This document shows, in pieces, positions 15,841 to 23,843 of a stretch of 64,000 nucleotides of DNA. Positions within the stretch are counted from its first letter, which is position 1. Each line of letters begins with the position of its first letter. The stretch is from Tunicatimonas sp964551335 (lineage in GTDB: Bacteria > Bacteroidota > Bacteroidia > Cytophagales > Cyclobacteriaceae): positions 1 to 64,000 of the forward strand of contig CAZKCO010000011.1 in the NCBI GenBank assembly GCA_964551335.1, given 5' to 3'. The notes beneath the pieces were generated by a model. That model made no database searches. It was not told the DNA's origin and saw only the letters and a program-made list of their open reading frames with translations. Position numbers and translations under genes: made by a program.

Positions 15841-16404
15841 TTATTTGCGAACTGGTCCAGCCACTTCTTCTCCTTTAGGAGTTACATTTGTTTTAATAAA
15901 CAAACGAGTAACCGAAGGATTGGTGTTAGCCGTAATGGAAATGGTTTTATTCTGCACGCCCGGACGGCTCTGGCTGTTGAATTTTACCTGTACTTCGCCG
16001 GTTTCGCCAGGGGCTACCGGGTCGCGAGAGTAGCTGGGAGTAGTGCAGCCGCATGAGGCCGAAGTGTTCTGAATAACCAGCGGAGCATCGCCCGTGTTGG
16101 TGAACTTAAACGTGTGCTCTACTACCTCACCTTCGGTAATGGTCCCAAAATCGTGGGTAGTTTCGGTAAACTCAAATTGAGGGACACCTGCTGCACTTTC
16201 GCTAGATGCGGTAGTACTTTCAGACAAGGCTACTGTCTGAGCATTTTCGGTAACAACTGCCTGAGACTGATTGCCTCCTTCCAGACCGTCTACCCGGTCT
16301 TCCAGGTTATCTACCCGGTTCTCCAAGGCAGCATTAGAGTTACAGGCGGTAAAGCTCCATAAGCCTACTAGTGCAATCGCTAAACTTAAACCAACTCGTT
16401 TCAT
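15841..16404 (-). CDS. DUF1573 lipoprotein
   Basis: A 187-residue exported protein. The signal peptide ends at SFTACNS (Cys21 as probable lipidation site). Residues 29-43 form a short coiled coil (LENRVDNLEDRVDGLEG), followed by a Ser/Thr/Ala-rich linker. The C-terminal DUF1573 domain (about 75-180) is an Ig-like beta sandwich with the motifs FEFTETTHDFGTITEGE, FKFTNTGDAPLVI, SASCGCTTP and the closing P-x-x-P-G-E pattern. The domain is very widespread in Bacteroidota and its role is unknown. It sits in the same operon as yajC, 19 nt upstream of it. Confidence 0.88.
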   Translation of the reverse strand: MKRVGLSLAIALVGLWSFTACNSNAALENRVDNLEDRVDGLEGGNQSQAVVTENAQTVALSESTTASSESAAGVPQFEFTETTHDFGTITEGEVVEHTFKFTNTGDAPLVIQNTSASCGCTTPSYSRDPVAPGETGEVQVKFNSQSRPGVQNKTISITANTNPSVTRLFIKTNVTPKGEEVAGPVRK

Positions 16405-16438
16405 ACATTTTAAAGTTAATCGTAAGAAATTATTAGGA

Positions 16439-16738
16439 TTATTGCTGACGGATTTGGCCTAGCAAACTATCGACGTCGTCCAGTAACTGACGAGCTTTCT
16501 CTTTCGCGTCGTTAATTACCTTCTCGCCGTCGGTTTTTGCAACACTATCCGGCAATTGTTCTCTCGAACGTACCAAGTCACTCAACAGTTCCTCTAGCTT
16601 AAAGCGATAACGCTCTAAACGGTACGTCATACGGTCGCGGGTATTCATACCGGTATCGGGGGCGTACAAAAAGCCCACAGCTATACCAGCCGCCATACCC
16701 GACAATATCAGTAATAAACTGCCTATAGTTCTACTCAT
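16439..16738 (-). CDS. YtxH-like small membrane protein
   Basis: A 99-residue protein with an N-terminal hydrophobic segment and the glycine-rich GMAAGIAVGFLYAPDTGMNTR, which matches the YtxH pattern (GxxxG-A-x-x-G-L-L-x-A-P-x-x-G). A charged helical or coiled-coil tail (residues 33-99) follows. YtxH proteins are general-stress-associated in Bacillus; their function is unknown. It lies in line between nusB and the DUF1573 gene. Confidence 0.75.
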   Translation of the reverse strand: MSRTIGSLLLILSGMAAGIAVGFLYAPDTGMNTRDRMTYRLERYRFKLEELLSDLVRSREQLPDSVAKTDGEKVINDAKEKARQLLDDVDSLLGQIRQQ

Positions 16739-16814
16739 GTATACTAAGCATTAAAAAGTTAAGTTCTTCACAAAGGTCGTATTATCTGCTTAATTCGCAA
16801 AGAAACCAATAAAA

Positions 16815-17996
16815 TCAGCGATTATCGATTAAGCCCCGACCACTTTTTCGAATTAAATTACGTTCTTGCAGCGACTGGGCGATTACATCCAGTAGGCCAT
16901 TGATAAATTGTTTACTCTTTTGCGTACTGTATTGTTTTGATATATCAACGTATTCATTGATGGTAACTTTTATCGGAATGCTAGAAAAATTCAGCATCTC
17001 GGCGATAGCCATCTTCAGAATGATCTGATCCATGCTGGCAATACGGTCTACGGCCCAGTTCTCCGACTTTTCGGCAATAATTTGCTCGTACTCCGCATCG
17101 TGTCGAACAGTGATCGTGTACAGCTCCTCAAAAAACGCCCGGTCGTCTTCCCAATTGGGGGTTAAAGTAGCAATCTCAATGCCCTGTTCAGGGTGTTCAG
17201 CTAGTGATTTTATACTTCGATTAACCAGGCTTTTAATCACTTTTTGATTCTCTTCCCAACTGATATCCAGCTCCTCAAAAAAGTTATTGACCACATCGCT
17301 CTTCAACAAATGATTATTAAATACGTGCCGGACAATAGCGATGTCTTCCTCCAAAGTAGTTTCTTTCGCGTGCTGATAGTTGCGAAACTCCTCATCGGGC
17401 TTGATTGTGCTTTTATAAAGCTGCCGAAGTGTATTTTGCTGCTCCTGCCATGACCAGTTTTTGTTTGCTGCTTCAGCCTGCAGTTGCTCGTTATCGCGAA
17501 TAGCCTGAATTACTGGATTAAGGTAAAAACGGGTAGAGCCTACCTCATCGGGTACGATACTATCGGAGTTAATCGGGCGAGATTTTTTCTGTAGATCACG
17601 GTACGACTCTCCCGCCACCGCCACCAGCAGCAATAGGGCCAGTTTGTAGTGATCGCTCATTTTTTCTACTCGCGCTACCATCTGGTTTTTTAGAAAGCTA
17701 CGGTCTTTCTGGCTCTGAGCCTCATAGCGGCTCAACGCTTCCGTAGCTACTTGTTTAGCTTTTTCGGAGGCTTTACCCGGCCCCAAGTTACCCGCCAGCC
17801 GCGCCGTAAGTATCTCCTCTGCCAACCGGCGGTCTTGCGCCAGTTGCTCCGGATCGGGCAGTTCCATGCTGTCTAAGTCCGGTTCAAAGGCTTCGCGTAC
17901 GTAGGCAAAAGCCAGGGCGTGGTTTGCCTGTCGACACTGTTGGTACGCATAGATATGCTGCATGGCCTTAATCCGCAAAAGTCTTCGATTCAGCAT
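16815..17996 (-). CDS. nusB: Transcription antitermination protein NusB (long form)
   Basis: A 393-residue protein, much longer than the roughly 140-residue E. coli NusB. It starts with MLNRRLLRIKAMQHIYAYQQ, typical of NusB in Bacteroidota. The C-terminal NusB RNA-binding fold is clear: WAVDRIASMDQIILKMAIAEML followed by SIPIKVTINEYVDISKQYSTQKSKQFINGLLD (quoted in part). NusB works with NusE (S10) on boxA in rRNA antitermination. The central insertion is helical and charged. It is the first gene of the minus-strand cluster ending in coaE. Confidence 0.9.
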   Translation of the reverse strand: MLNRRLLRIKAMQHIYAYQQCRQANHALAFAYVREAFEPDLDSMELPDPEQLAQDRRLAEEILTARLAGNLGPGKASEKAKQVATEALSRYEAQSQKDRSFLKNQMVARVEKMSDHYKLALLLLVAVAGESYRDLQKKSRPINSDSIVPDEVGSTRFYLNPVIQAIRDNEQLQAEAANKNWSWQEQQNTLRQLYKSTIKPDEEFRNYQHAKETTLEEDIAIVRHVFNNHLLKSDVVNNFFEELDISWEENQKVIKSLVNRSIKSLAEHPEQGIEIATLTPNWEDDRAFFEELYTITVRHDAEYEQIIAEKSENWAVDRIASMDQIILKMAIAEMLNFSSIPIKVTINEYVDISKQYSTQKSKQFINGLLDVIAQSLQERNLIRKSGRGLIDNR

Positions 17997-18083
17997 GGTG
18001 TACTATCCGATTGAATTAGGTTAACAGCAGAAAAACAACAAAACTGTGGAAATGATTTACGACATCCGGCTTTTTTATAGTGG

Positions 18084-18162
18084 CTAGTGTTAAAGTGTTA
18101 TGGTGTTTGGGTGTTAGAGTATTATAGTGATGTAATGTTATTGTGTTGTAGAGTTGTTGTGT
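18084..18162. repeat. GTGTT-type phased intergenic repeat
   Basis: The 250-bp gap between nusB and the dehydrogenase gene holds a run of short units (AGTGTTAAAGTGTTATGGTG, then TTTGGGTGTTAGAGT and related). It is built from the same words as the arms at 13203 and 22586. No ORF or clear single hairpin covers it. Confidence 0.5.
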
Positions 18163-18244
18163 CTGGGTATTTTGGTTAATCGATTAGCCATTACTTAACT
18201 TACTATCTATTACATCAATGACCATACCGCAAAAACACTTATTA

Positions 18245-19366
18245 CTACCGTAATTGGGAAATAGCAGCGAGGCGGTCTTCGGCCATTTGCGTGGCTACCT
18301 GATGGGGATCAGTCTGCTGCTGGGATGCCTGTTGCAATACCGATTGGCAAGTATCATAAATTCGTTCGGCTTTCCGCATGAGGTATTCTTTAGAATAGTC
18401 GCCAAAGTACTCAGCTGCTACGGCCATAATGCCCCCGGCGTTCACCAGAAAATCGGGGGCGTAGACTACACCTTTTTGCTGTAACAACGGCCCGTGTTTT
18501 TTCTCATCGGCTAACTGATTGTTAGCTCCCCCGGCAATCACCTGGCAAGAGAGGCGGTCAATAGTTTCGTCATTAAGTGTAGCCCCTAAAGCACAAGGAG
18601 AATAAATATCAGCGGGAATATCGTAGATTCCATCCAGGCTTACCACGTGGGCTCCGAACTCCCGGGAAGCTCGCTGTAGCTTATCTTCGGAGACATCGGA
18701 CACAAATACGATAGCTTTTTCTCTGGTTAGGTACTCAATCAGTTTGCTGCCCACGCCTCCGGCTCCCTGTACCGCCACTTTTTTACCTTCCAGGCTATCG
18801 GTACCAAAGGCTTCGTGGGCGGCCGCCTTCATACCCATGTATACTCCGTAAGCAGTGATCAGTGAGGAGGCTCCCGAACCACCTAGATACTCCGGCAATC
18901 CGGTTACGTGTTTGGTTTCCATCCGGATATACTCCAGGTCACGTAAAGTCATGTTAACATCACCCGCCGTCACGTATTTTCCTCCCAGCCCATTGATAAA
19001 TCGGCCAAATCGTCGCAGATAAGCCTCATTCTTTAATTTATCAGGATCGCCGATCAGTACCGCTTTGCCCCCGCCTACATTTAAGCCCGAGATAGCCGAT
19101 TTGTAGGTCATGCCTCTTGCGAGCCGGATAGCATCGTTCAAAGCTTCTTCACTAGAGGCATAATTCCACATCCGCGTGCCGCCCATAGCGGGCCCCAGCT
19201 CAGTAGAGTGAATGGCAACAATTGCCTTAAGACCAGTAGCTTTGTCGTAGCAATGCACGATTTGTTCATGATCATAGGGGATCATCTGGTCAAATAGCGA
19301 AGAGGTTTGGCTAGATGATCCGGTTTCGGAAGCAACTTCAGTAGGACTGGCGGAGTCAGATATCAT
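18245..19366 (-). CDS. Glu/Leu/Phe/Val-type amino acid dehydrogenase
   Basis: A 373-residue NAD-dependent dehydrogenase close in plan to leucine dehydrogenase. ELGPAMGGTRMW (substrate glycine loop), then GLNVGGGKAVLIGD with the catalytic lysine, GGKYVTAGDVNMT, and the Rossmann turn VAVQGAGGVGSKLIEYL are clear. It reversibly deaminates branched-chain or related amino acids, feeding 2-oxo acids. The start at ATG 19366 (MISDSAS) is chosen because a strong promoter lies at 19391-19421; an upstream in-frame ATG at 19426 would precede that promoter. It is a single gene, divergent from the ABC exporter gene. Confidence 0.9.
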   Translation of the reverse strand: MISDSASPTEVASETGSSSQTSSLFDQMIPYDHEQIVHCYDKATGLKAIVAIHSTELGPAMGGTRMWNYASSEEALNDAIRLARGMTYKSAISGLNVGGGKAVLIGDPDKLKNEAYLRRFGRFINGLGGKYVTAGDVNMTLRDLEYIRMETKHVTGLPEYLGGSGASSLITAYGVYMGMKAAAHEAFGTDSLEGKKVAVQGAGGVGSKLIEYLTREKAIVFVSDVSEDKLQRASREFGAHVVSLDGIYDIPADIYSPCALGATLNDETIDRLSCQVIAGGANNQLADEKKHGPLLQQKGVVYAPDFLVNAGGIMAVAAEYFGDYSKEYLMRKAERIYDTCQSVLQQASQQQTDPHQVATQMAEDRLAAISQLR

Positions 19367-19390
19367 GGCAAAAAAATTTGCAGAACGGCA

Positions 19391-19421
19391 CAAAAGTAGT
19401 TTTTTTTCGAGTGGCTGGCAA
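19391..19421 (-). promoter_or_regulatory. Bacteroidota-type promoter for the amino acid dehydrogenase
   Basis: On the minus strand TTG (19419-19421) and TACTTTTG (19391-19398) are spaced 20 nt, an exact consensus match. It decides the dehydrogenase start at 19366 and leaves a leader of roughly 20 nt. Confidence 0.72.
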
Positions 19422-19473
19422 TTCATCCGATAGCAGTAAGAACCATTTACTCAAACAACCGTTTTAAATCAAC

Positions 19474-21273
19474 GTGAAGGAACTCAGCTATCTCAATAAG
19501 TACCTCTATAAGTACCGGTATCGCCTCCTGCTTGGCCTGTTGTTTATTATCATATCGAACATTCTGGCGATTATTCCGGCTCAGATTGTGCGACGGGCAA
19601 TCAACTTGGTACAGGAGAACATCTCACTCTATCAAGTATATGAGGGTCTGGACTTGCAAGAACGTATCTACGATATTTTTGCGGGCAGCATATTAGTGTA
19701 CGGCGTAGCGATTCTGGCCCTAGCCTTGGGTAAAGGGTTTTTCACCTTTCTGATGCGGCAAACCATCATCGTAGTCTCTCGTCTGATTGAATATGACCTG
19801 AAGAACGAGGTATATGACCACTACCAGTCATTGCCCATGAGCTTTTACCGGAAGAACAATACCGGCGATTTGATGGCCCGTATTTCGGAAGATGTGAGCA
19901 AGGTAAGGATGTATCTAGGGCCAGCCATTATGTACGGTCTTAATCTGTTTACGCTATTTGCCATTCTTATTCCGTATATGATCTCGGTAAATGCCCGGCT
20001 CACGCTCTACACGCTAATTCCCCTACCGATTTTATCACTCAGCATCTACTACGTAAACAATATCATCAATCGCAAATCGGAAGAGATACAACGAAGCCTG
20101 TCGAGCTTGTCAACCTACGTGCAGGAGGCTTTTTCAGGCATCCGGGTACTAAAGGCTTTTGTACGGGAAGAAGACTCGGTGCGGCAGTTCAACGTAGAGA
20201 GTGACGACTACAAAGATAAATCGATTAGCCTAGCTAAGGTAAACGCGCTGTTTATTCCCCTGATTATGGCGCTGGTAGGGCTAAGTTCGGTGATCACCGT
20301 GTTTATCGGTGGCCTAGAGGTGATCAGCGGAGCTATCTCTCCGGGAGTAATTGCCGAGTTTATCATCTACGTAAATATGCTCACCTGGCCGGTAGCATCG
20401 CTGGGCTGGATTACCAGTATTGTGCAGCGGGCAGCAGCTTCGCAAAAGCGGATTAACGAGTTTTTGAACACCAAAACAAATATCATCTCCGAGGAAAATA
20501 CTCGACGGGAAATTCAGGGCGATATCGCGCTACAGAACGTAGATTTCATCTACCCTGACTCGGGCATTCACGCGCTACGAAATGTATCGTTTAGTGTGGA
20601 GGCCGGGCAGTCGATCGCGATTGTCGGAACTACGGGCTCGGGTAAAAGCACCATTGCCAACATCATTCCCCGGATGTACGACATAAGCTCCGGCACGGTA
20701 CTAATTGATGGCATCGATATTAAAAAGTACGACCTGGAATCGTTGCGCAGCCAGATTGGATACGTACCCCAAGATGTATTCTTGTTCTCGGACACCATTT
20801 ACAGCAACATTGCCTTTGGTGCCCAAGAGGATATTAGCGAAGAAGAAGTGAAGGAGGCCGCCTACATTGCCGACCTGAAAAAGACCTTAGAAGAATTTCC
20901 CGAAGGGTTTGGTACGCGCCTTGGGGAGCGCGGTATCACCCTGTCGGGCGGACAGAAGCAGCGGGTGTCTATCGCCCGGGCCATTGCTCTCAACCCTAAA
21001 ATTCTTATCCTGGATGACTGTCTCTCAGCCGTAGATACCAAGACCGAGAACACCATTCTGAATGGCCTGAAAGATGTGATGAAGGGCCGCACTACCGTTA
21101 TCATTTCCCACCGGGTTTCTTCGGCCAAACTAGCAGACAAAATTATTGTGCTGGACGATGGTTGTATTGTTGAACAAGGCACCAATGAATCATTGCTAGC
21201 GCAAAACGGAGTGTACAAGGAGCTCTACGATAAGCAGTTGCAAGCTGACGAAGCCGAGGTTACTTCTCGCTAA
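19474..21273 (+). CDS. ABC exporter, fused membrane and ATPase domains (MsbA-like)
   Basis: A 599-residue type IV ABC exporter half-transporter. The first 320 residues contain about six membrane helices (first at about 18-38) plus the coupling-helix segment LSSLSTYVQEAFSGIRVLKAF. The ATPase domain has Walker A GTTGSGKST (about 388-396), Q-loop YVPQDVFLFSDT, signature LSGGQKQR (about 489-496), Walker B ILILDDCLSAVD, and H-loop ISHR. Family members export lipids, lipid A precursors, peptides or drugs as homodimers or heterodimers. The substrate is not evident. Start codon is GTG at 19474. It precedes nuoI, with a separate promoter between them. Confidence 0.92.
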   Translation: MKELSYLNKYLYKYRYRLLLGLLFIIISNILAIIPAQIVRRAINLVQENISLYQVYEGLDLQERIYDIFAGSILVYGVAILALALGKGFFTFLMRQTIIVVSRLIEYDLKNEVYDHYQSLPMSFYRKNNTGDLMARISEDVSKVRMYLGPAIMYGLNLFTLFAILIPYMISVNARLTLYTLIPLPILSLSIYYVNNIINRKSEEIQRSLSSLSTYVQEAFSGIRVLKAFVREEDSVRQFNVESDDYKDKSISLAKVNALFIPLIMALVGLSSVITVFIGGLEVISGAISPGVIAEFIIYVNMLTWPVASLGWITSIVQRAAASQKRINEFLNTKTNIISEENTRREIQGDIALQNVDFIYPDSGIHALRNVSFSVEAGQSIAIVGTTGSGKSTIANIIPRMYDISSGTVLIDGIDIKKYDLESLRSQIGYVPQDVFLFSDTIYSNIAFGAQEDISEEEVKEAAYIADLKKTLEEFPEGFGTRLGERGITLSGGQKQRVSIARAIALNPKILILDDCLSAVDTKTENTILNGLKDVMKGRTTVIISHRVSSAKLADKIIVLDDGCIVEQGTNESLLAQNGVYKELYDKQLQADEAEVTSR

Positions 21274-21297
21274 TCAATTTAATCTTCATTAAGGCTA

Positions 21298-21331
21298 TTG
21301 CTTTCCTGGCAGGCAAAGATTTATATCTTTG
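21298..21331 (+). promoter_or_regulatory. Promoter for nuoI-nuoJ
   Basis: TTG at 21298-21300 and TATCTTTG at 21324-21331, spacing 23 nt, somewhat longer than elsewhere in this window. The nuoI ATG is at 21363, with an AGAAGGAAG purine run just before it. Confidence 0.55.
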
Positions 21332-21362
21332 AGCAATAGAATTTTTAAGAAGGAAGCATATA

Positions 21363-22067
21363 ATGAGCAGACTGGGCGCAAATAGTTCTTACTTTGGCAA
21401 TATTGGGGAAGCGATTGGTTCGTTACTGACCGGGCTAAAGCTGTCTTTCCGCCACCTATGGCAAGCCCGCAATAAGCGGGAACCGATGGGGGTGGGGGAG
21501 GATAACTACTTTGAGCGGCAAAACGGAATTGTGACCCTACAGTACCCTCACGAAACATTTCCGGTACCCGATAACGGCCGCTACCAGTTGCATAATGAAA
21601 TTGACGACTGTATTGTCTGCGATAAATGCGCTAAGATTTGCCCGGTAAATTGCATCGAGATTGAACCGGTGCGGTCAGTAGAAGAAATTGGAAAAACCTC
21701 CGATGGCTCGTCTAAGCGGATTTACGCTGCTACGTTTGATATTGACATGGCCAAGTGCTGCTTCTGCGGTCTGTGCACTACCGTGTGCCCCACCGAATGC
21801 CTCACTATGACCAAAGAGTACGACTTCAGTGTTTTTGATATTCAGAAGCACACGTTTGCTTTCTCCGAAATGACCGATACCGAGATTGCTGAGAAGAAGC
21901 AGGAATTTGAAGCGTACCAAAAGCAGAAAGCCGCCGCTAAAGCAAGCCCCGGTGCTGCCAAGCCCAAAGTAGCAGTTCGCCCTAAAATAGGAGGCGCGCG
22001 ACCAGCCTTTAAACCCAAGATGCCCGTAATCAAAAAGCCCAACCCTAAACGTCCCCCTCAGGAATGA
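21363..22067 (+). CDS. nuoI: NADH-quinone oxidoreductase subunit I
   Basis: A 234-residue complex I subunit carrying two 4Fe-4S clusters (N6a/N6b). The two ferredoxin motifs are CIVCDKCAKICPVNC (about 81-95) and CCFCGLCTTVCPTEC (about 128-142). The core ends near residue 170; a lysine/proline/alanine-rich tail (KASPGAAKPKVAVRPKIGG and onward) extends about 50 residues beyond the usual length and looks disordered. NuoI passes electrons toward quinone. The stop overlaps the nuoJ ATG. No nuoH or other complex I genes lie upstream, which is unusual. Confidence 0.95.
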   Translation: MSRLGANSSYFGNIGEAIGSLLTGLKLSFRHLWQARNKREPMGVGEDNYFERQNGIVTLQYPHETFPVPDNGRYQLHNEIDDCIVCDKCAKICPVNCIEIEPVRSVEEIGKTSDGSSKRIYAATFDIDMAKCCFCGLCTTVCPTECLTMTKEYDFSVFDIQKHTFAFSEMTDTEIAEKKQEFEAYQKQKAAAKASPGAAKPKVAVRPKIGGARPAFKPKMPVIKKPNPKRPPQE

Positions 22068-22579
22068 CCATACCATTAGAAGTTGCCGCTTTCTACGGTT
22101 TTGCTGGCCTGATTGTGCTGTCGGCGCTGGTGATACTATTTACCCGCAATGTTTTGTACGCGGCCTTTTCCCTACTGCTTACCTTTTTGGGAATTGCGGC
22201 CGTATACGTGCTGGCCGGAGCCGATTTTCTGGCCGTAACCCAGATTCTGGTGTACGTGGGCGGGATACTGGTACTAATGATCTTTGGGGTGATGCTGACC
22301 AACAAAATTGCAGGACAACCGGTGCGCACTCAGCACCATAATCAGTTTTGGGGGCTGGTAGTAGGTGGGACGTTATTCTATCTGCTGGCCAAAAGCATAC
22401 TCACCTCAAATCTAGCCGTTACTCCGTGGATGAAAAATCAGGAAATGGTGCAAACCTCTACGGTACAGCCGCTAGGTATTCAACTGATGAGCGATTTTAT
22501 CTTTCCCTTTGAGCTGACCGGAGTATTGCTGTTAGTAGCCCTGATTGGAGCGGCCTACGTTGCTCAACGACAGTTATGA
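22064..22579 (+). CDS. nuoJ: NADH-quinone oxidoreductase subunit J
   Basis: A 171-residue integral membrane subunit of complex I with five hydrophobic helices. The family fingerprint FLAVTQILVYVGGILVLMIFGVML (about 54-77, quoted in part) is exact in type. The ATG overlaps the nuoI stop (ATGA), so the two are co-translated. No nuoK follows; instead there is a repeat arm and an IS982 element, then the convergent lptD-like gene. The remaining membrane subunits must be encoded elsewhere. Confidence 0.94.
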   Translation: MTIPLEVAAFYGFAGLIVLSALVILFTRNVLYAAFSLLLTFLGIAAVYVLAGADFLAVTQILVYVGGILVLMIFGVMLTNKIAGQPVRTQHHNQFWGLVVGGTLFYLLAKSILTSNLAVTPWMKNQEMVQTSTVQPLGIQLMSDFIFPFELTGVLLLVALIGAAYVAQRQL

Positions 22580-22585
22580 ATCGAG

Positions 22586-22613
22586 TACTATGGTGTCAAA
22601 GTGTTGGGGTGTT
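22586..22613. repeat. GTGTT-type repeat arm downstream of nuoJ
   Basis: TACTATGGTGTCAAAGTGTT followed by GGGGTGTT is of the same type as the arm at 13203, and is inverse to the arm at 23797-23835. The IS982 element lies between these two arms. Confidence 0.5.
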
Positions 22614-22723
22614 CAAAATTACAGAATATGGGTTGTGTGAGTTTTTCTTTGATGAAAATACCGTGCATTAGGCAAAAGGATATAGTTTGCAATACCGCTA
22701 TTGTAAACCCAACTTATTAACCC

Positions 22724-22780
22724 ATGCACGATATAGCTCGTAATTACCAGATTATTTTAAAAAAAGCCAAGCGATGTTAA
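22724..22780 (+). CDS. Short N-terminal frame of the IS982 transposase
   Basis: An 18-codon frame (MHDIARNYQIILKKAKRC) ends by overlapping the ATG of the main transposase frame. Its NYQxIL-KKAK pattern resembles the N terminus expected for IS982 transposases. An A7 run (22759-22765) allows a -1 shift from this frame into the transposase frame. It is either a programmed frameshift arrangement or a broken 5' end. Confidence 0.45.
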   Translation: MHDIARNYQIILKKAKRC

Positions 22781-23628
22781 TTGATGAACTAAATCCTTTC
22801 GGTAATGTGCCCCGCCCTGGGCCGACACCCTCTTTCTCCGATGTGGAAGTCATCGCTTTGACCTTAACAGCGGAATACTTGTCTATTGATTCAGAAAACC
22901 AGTTATTCAAAAAAATCCATGCTGATTATGCTGCGGCGTTTCCCACATTGCATACCCGCCCCCAATTTAATCGTCGTAAGCGAGCCTTGTTCCCTCTCCT
23001 AGAACGGTTACGCCAGAAACTGTTAGTCCCTTTTTTAGCTACTGAAGACATATTCATGGCCGATTCCAAACCGCTGCCCATTTGTGAATATGCCCGTAGT
23101 ACCCAAAGTGCGATCTGTCAGGAAACAGACTATGCACGGCCCGACTATGGGTATTGTGCCAGTAAGCAAGAGAACTATTATGGATATAAATTGCACAGTG
23201 TTCATACTTTGGAAGGAGTCATTGCATATCCCGATCTTACCTCAGCCCGTGCCCATGACAGTAAGTTCCTCAGCGATTTACAAGGCTACCTGTTTAACAG
23301 CTTATTGATCACTGATAAGGGCTATGTGTCGCAAGACTGGCAGCAGACTTTTTGTACTCAGAACAATGTGCTACTCTATACCCCAAAACGTAAAAATCAA
23401 GATTGTCCAGTACGCTTTGTGGCGTTATTTGACCGTTTGCGCCGACAAGTAGAACGAACCTATAGCCAACTGAAAGATCAGTTTTTGATTGAACGCAATT
23501 ATGCCAAGTCGTTTTGGGGCTACAAGACCCGTATCTTATCCAAGATCACTGCACTAACGATGCTACAGTATCTAAATAAGTTTGAGCTCAACCACCCCAT
23601 CAACCATATCAAACATGCAATTTATTAA
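22774..23628 (+). CDS. IS982-family transposase
   Basis: A 284-residue DDE transposase. The N-terminal signature PTPSFSDVEVIALTLTAEYL and the family phrase SIDSENQLF identify IS982. Catalytic residues are the Asp of ADSKPLP (about 92), the Asp of LITDKGYVS (about 186) and the Glu of VERTYSQLKDQF (about 228). The stop codon lies inside the right inverted repeat. The N terminus may be incomplete, as the usual first 15-20 residues lie in the preceding frame. Otherwise intact and probably active. Confidence 0.92.
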   Translation: MLIDELNPFGNVPRPGPTPSFSDVEVIALTLTAEYLSIDSENQLFKKIHADYAAAFPTLHTRPQFNRRKRALFPLLERLRQKLLVPFLATEDIFMADSKPLPICEYARSTQSAICQETDYARPDYGYCASKQENYYGYKLHSVHTLEGVIAYPDLTSARAHDSKFLSDLQGYLFNSLLITDKGYVSQDWQQTFCTQNNVLLYTPKRKNQDCPVRFVALFDRLRRQVERTYSQLKDQFLIERNYAKSFWGYKTRILSKITALTMLQYLNKFELNHPINHIKHAIY

Positions 23629-23796
23629 CTCACACAACCCATAGAATATCATTTTCCACGACGATCCAAACACTTTAAGTAGCCGTTCATAACTACTTCG
23701 GCAACAGGCATCTCGAGCGGGAGCCCCCGGAATTCGCCAGGCGCCGAGCGCTATCGCTCATCCGGGGAAATGCCGTAAAAGTTTCACTCGACTACT

Positions 23797-23835
23797 AAAC
23801 ACACAAATACTGTAAAACTATAACACCTCAACACT
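23797..23835. repeat. ACAC-type repeat arm downstream of lptD-like gene
   Basis: AAACACACAAATACTG, then AAACTATAACACCTCAACACT, is inverse to the arm at 22586-22613. Before the IS insertion the two arms would have been about 240 bp apart between convergent genes. Confidence 0.5.
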
Positions 23836-23843
23836 CTGAGAAA

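Larger units (their letters stand above)
22628..23642 (+). mobile_element. IS982-family insertion sequence
   Basis: A 1015-bp element with perfect 16-bp terminal inverted repeats ATGGGTTGTGTGAGTT (22628-22643) and its complement (23627-23642). It is flanked by the 5-bp direct repeat AGAAT (22623-22627 and 23643-23647). If the ends are taken as GGGTT, the duplications would be 9 bp with one mismatch (ACAGAATAT/ATAGAATAT). It carries one transposase gene and a short upstream reading frame in the +1-related frame. The inverted repeats are identical, suggesting recent insertion. Confidence 0.92.
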
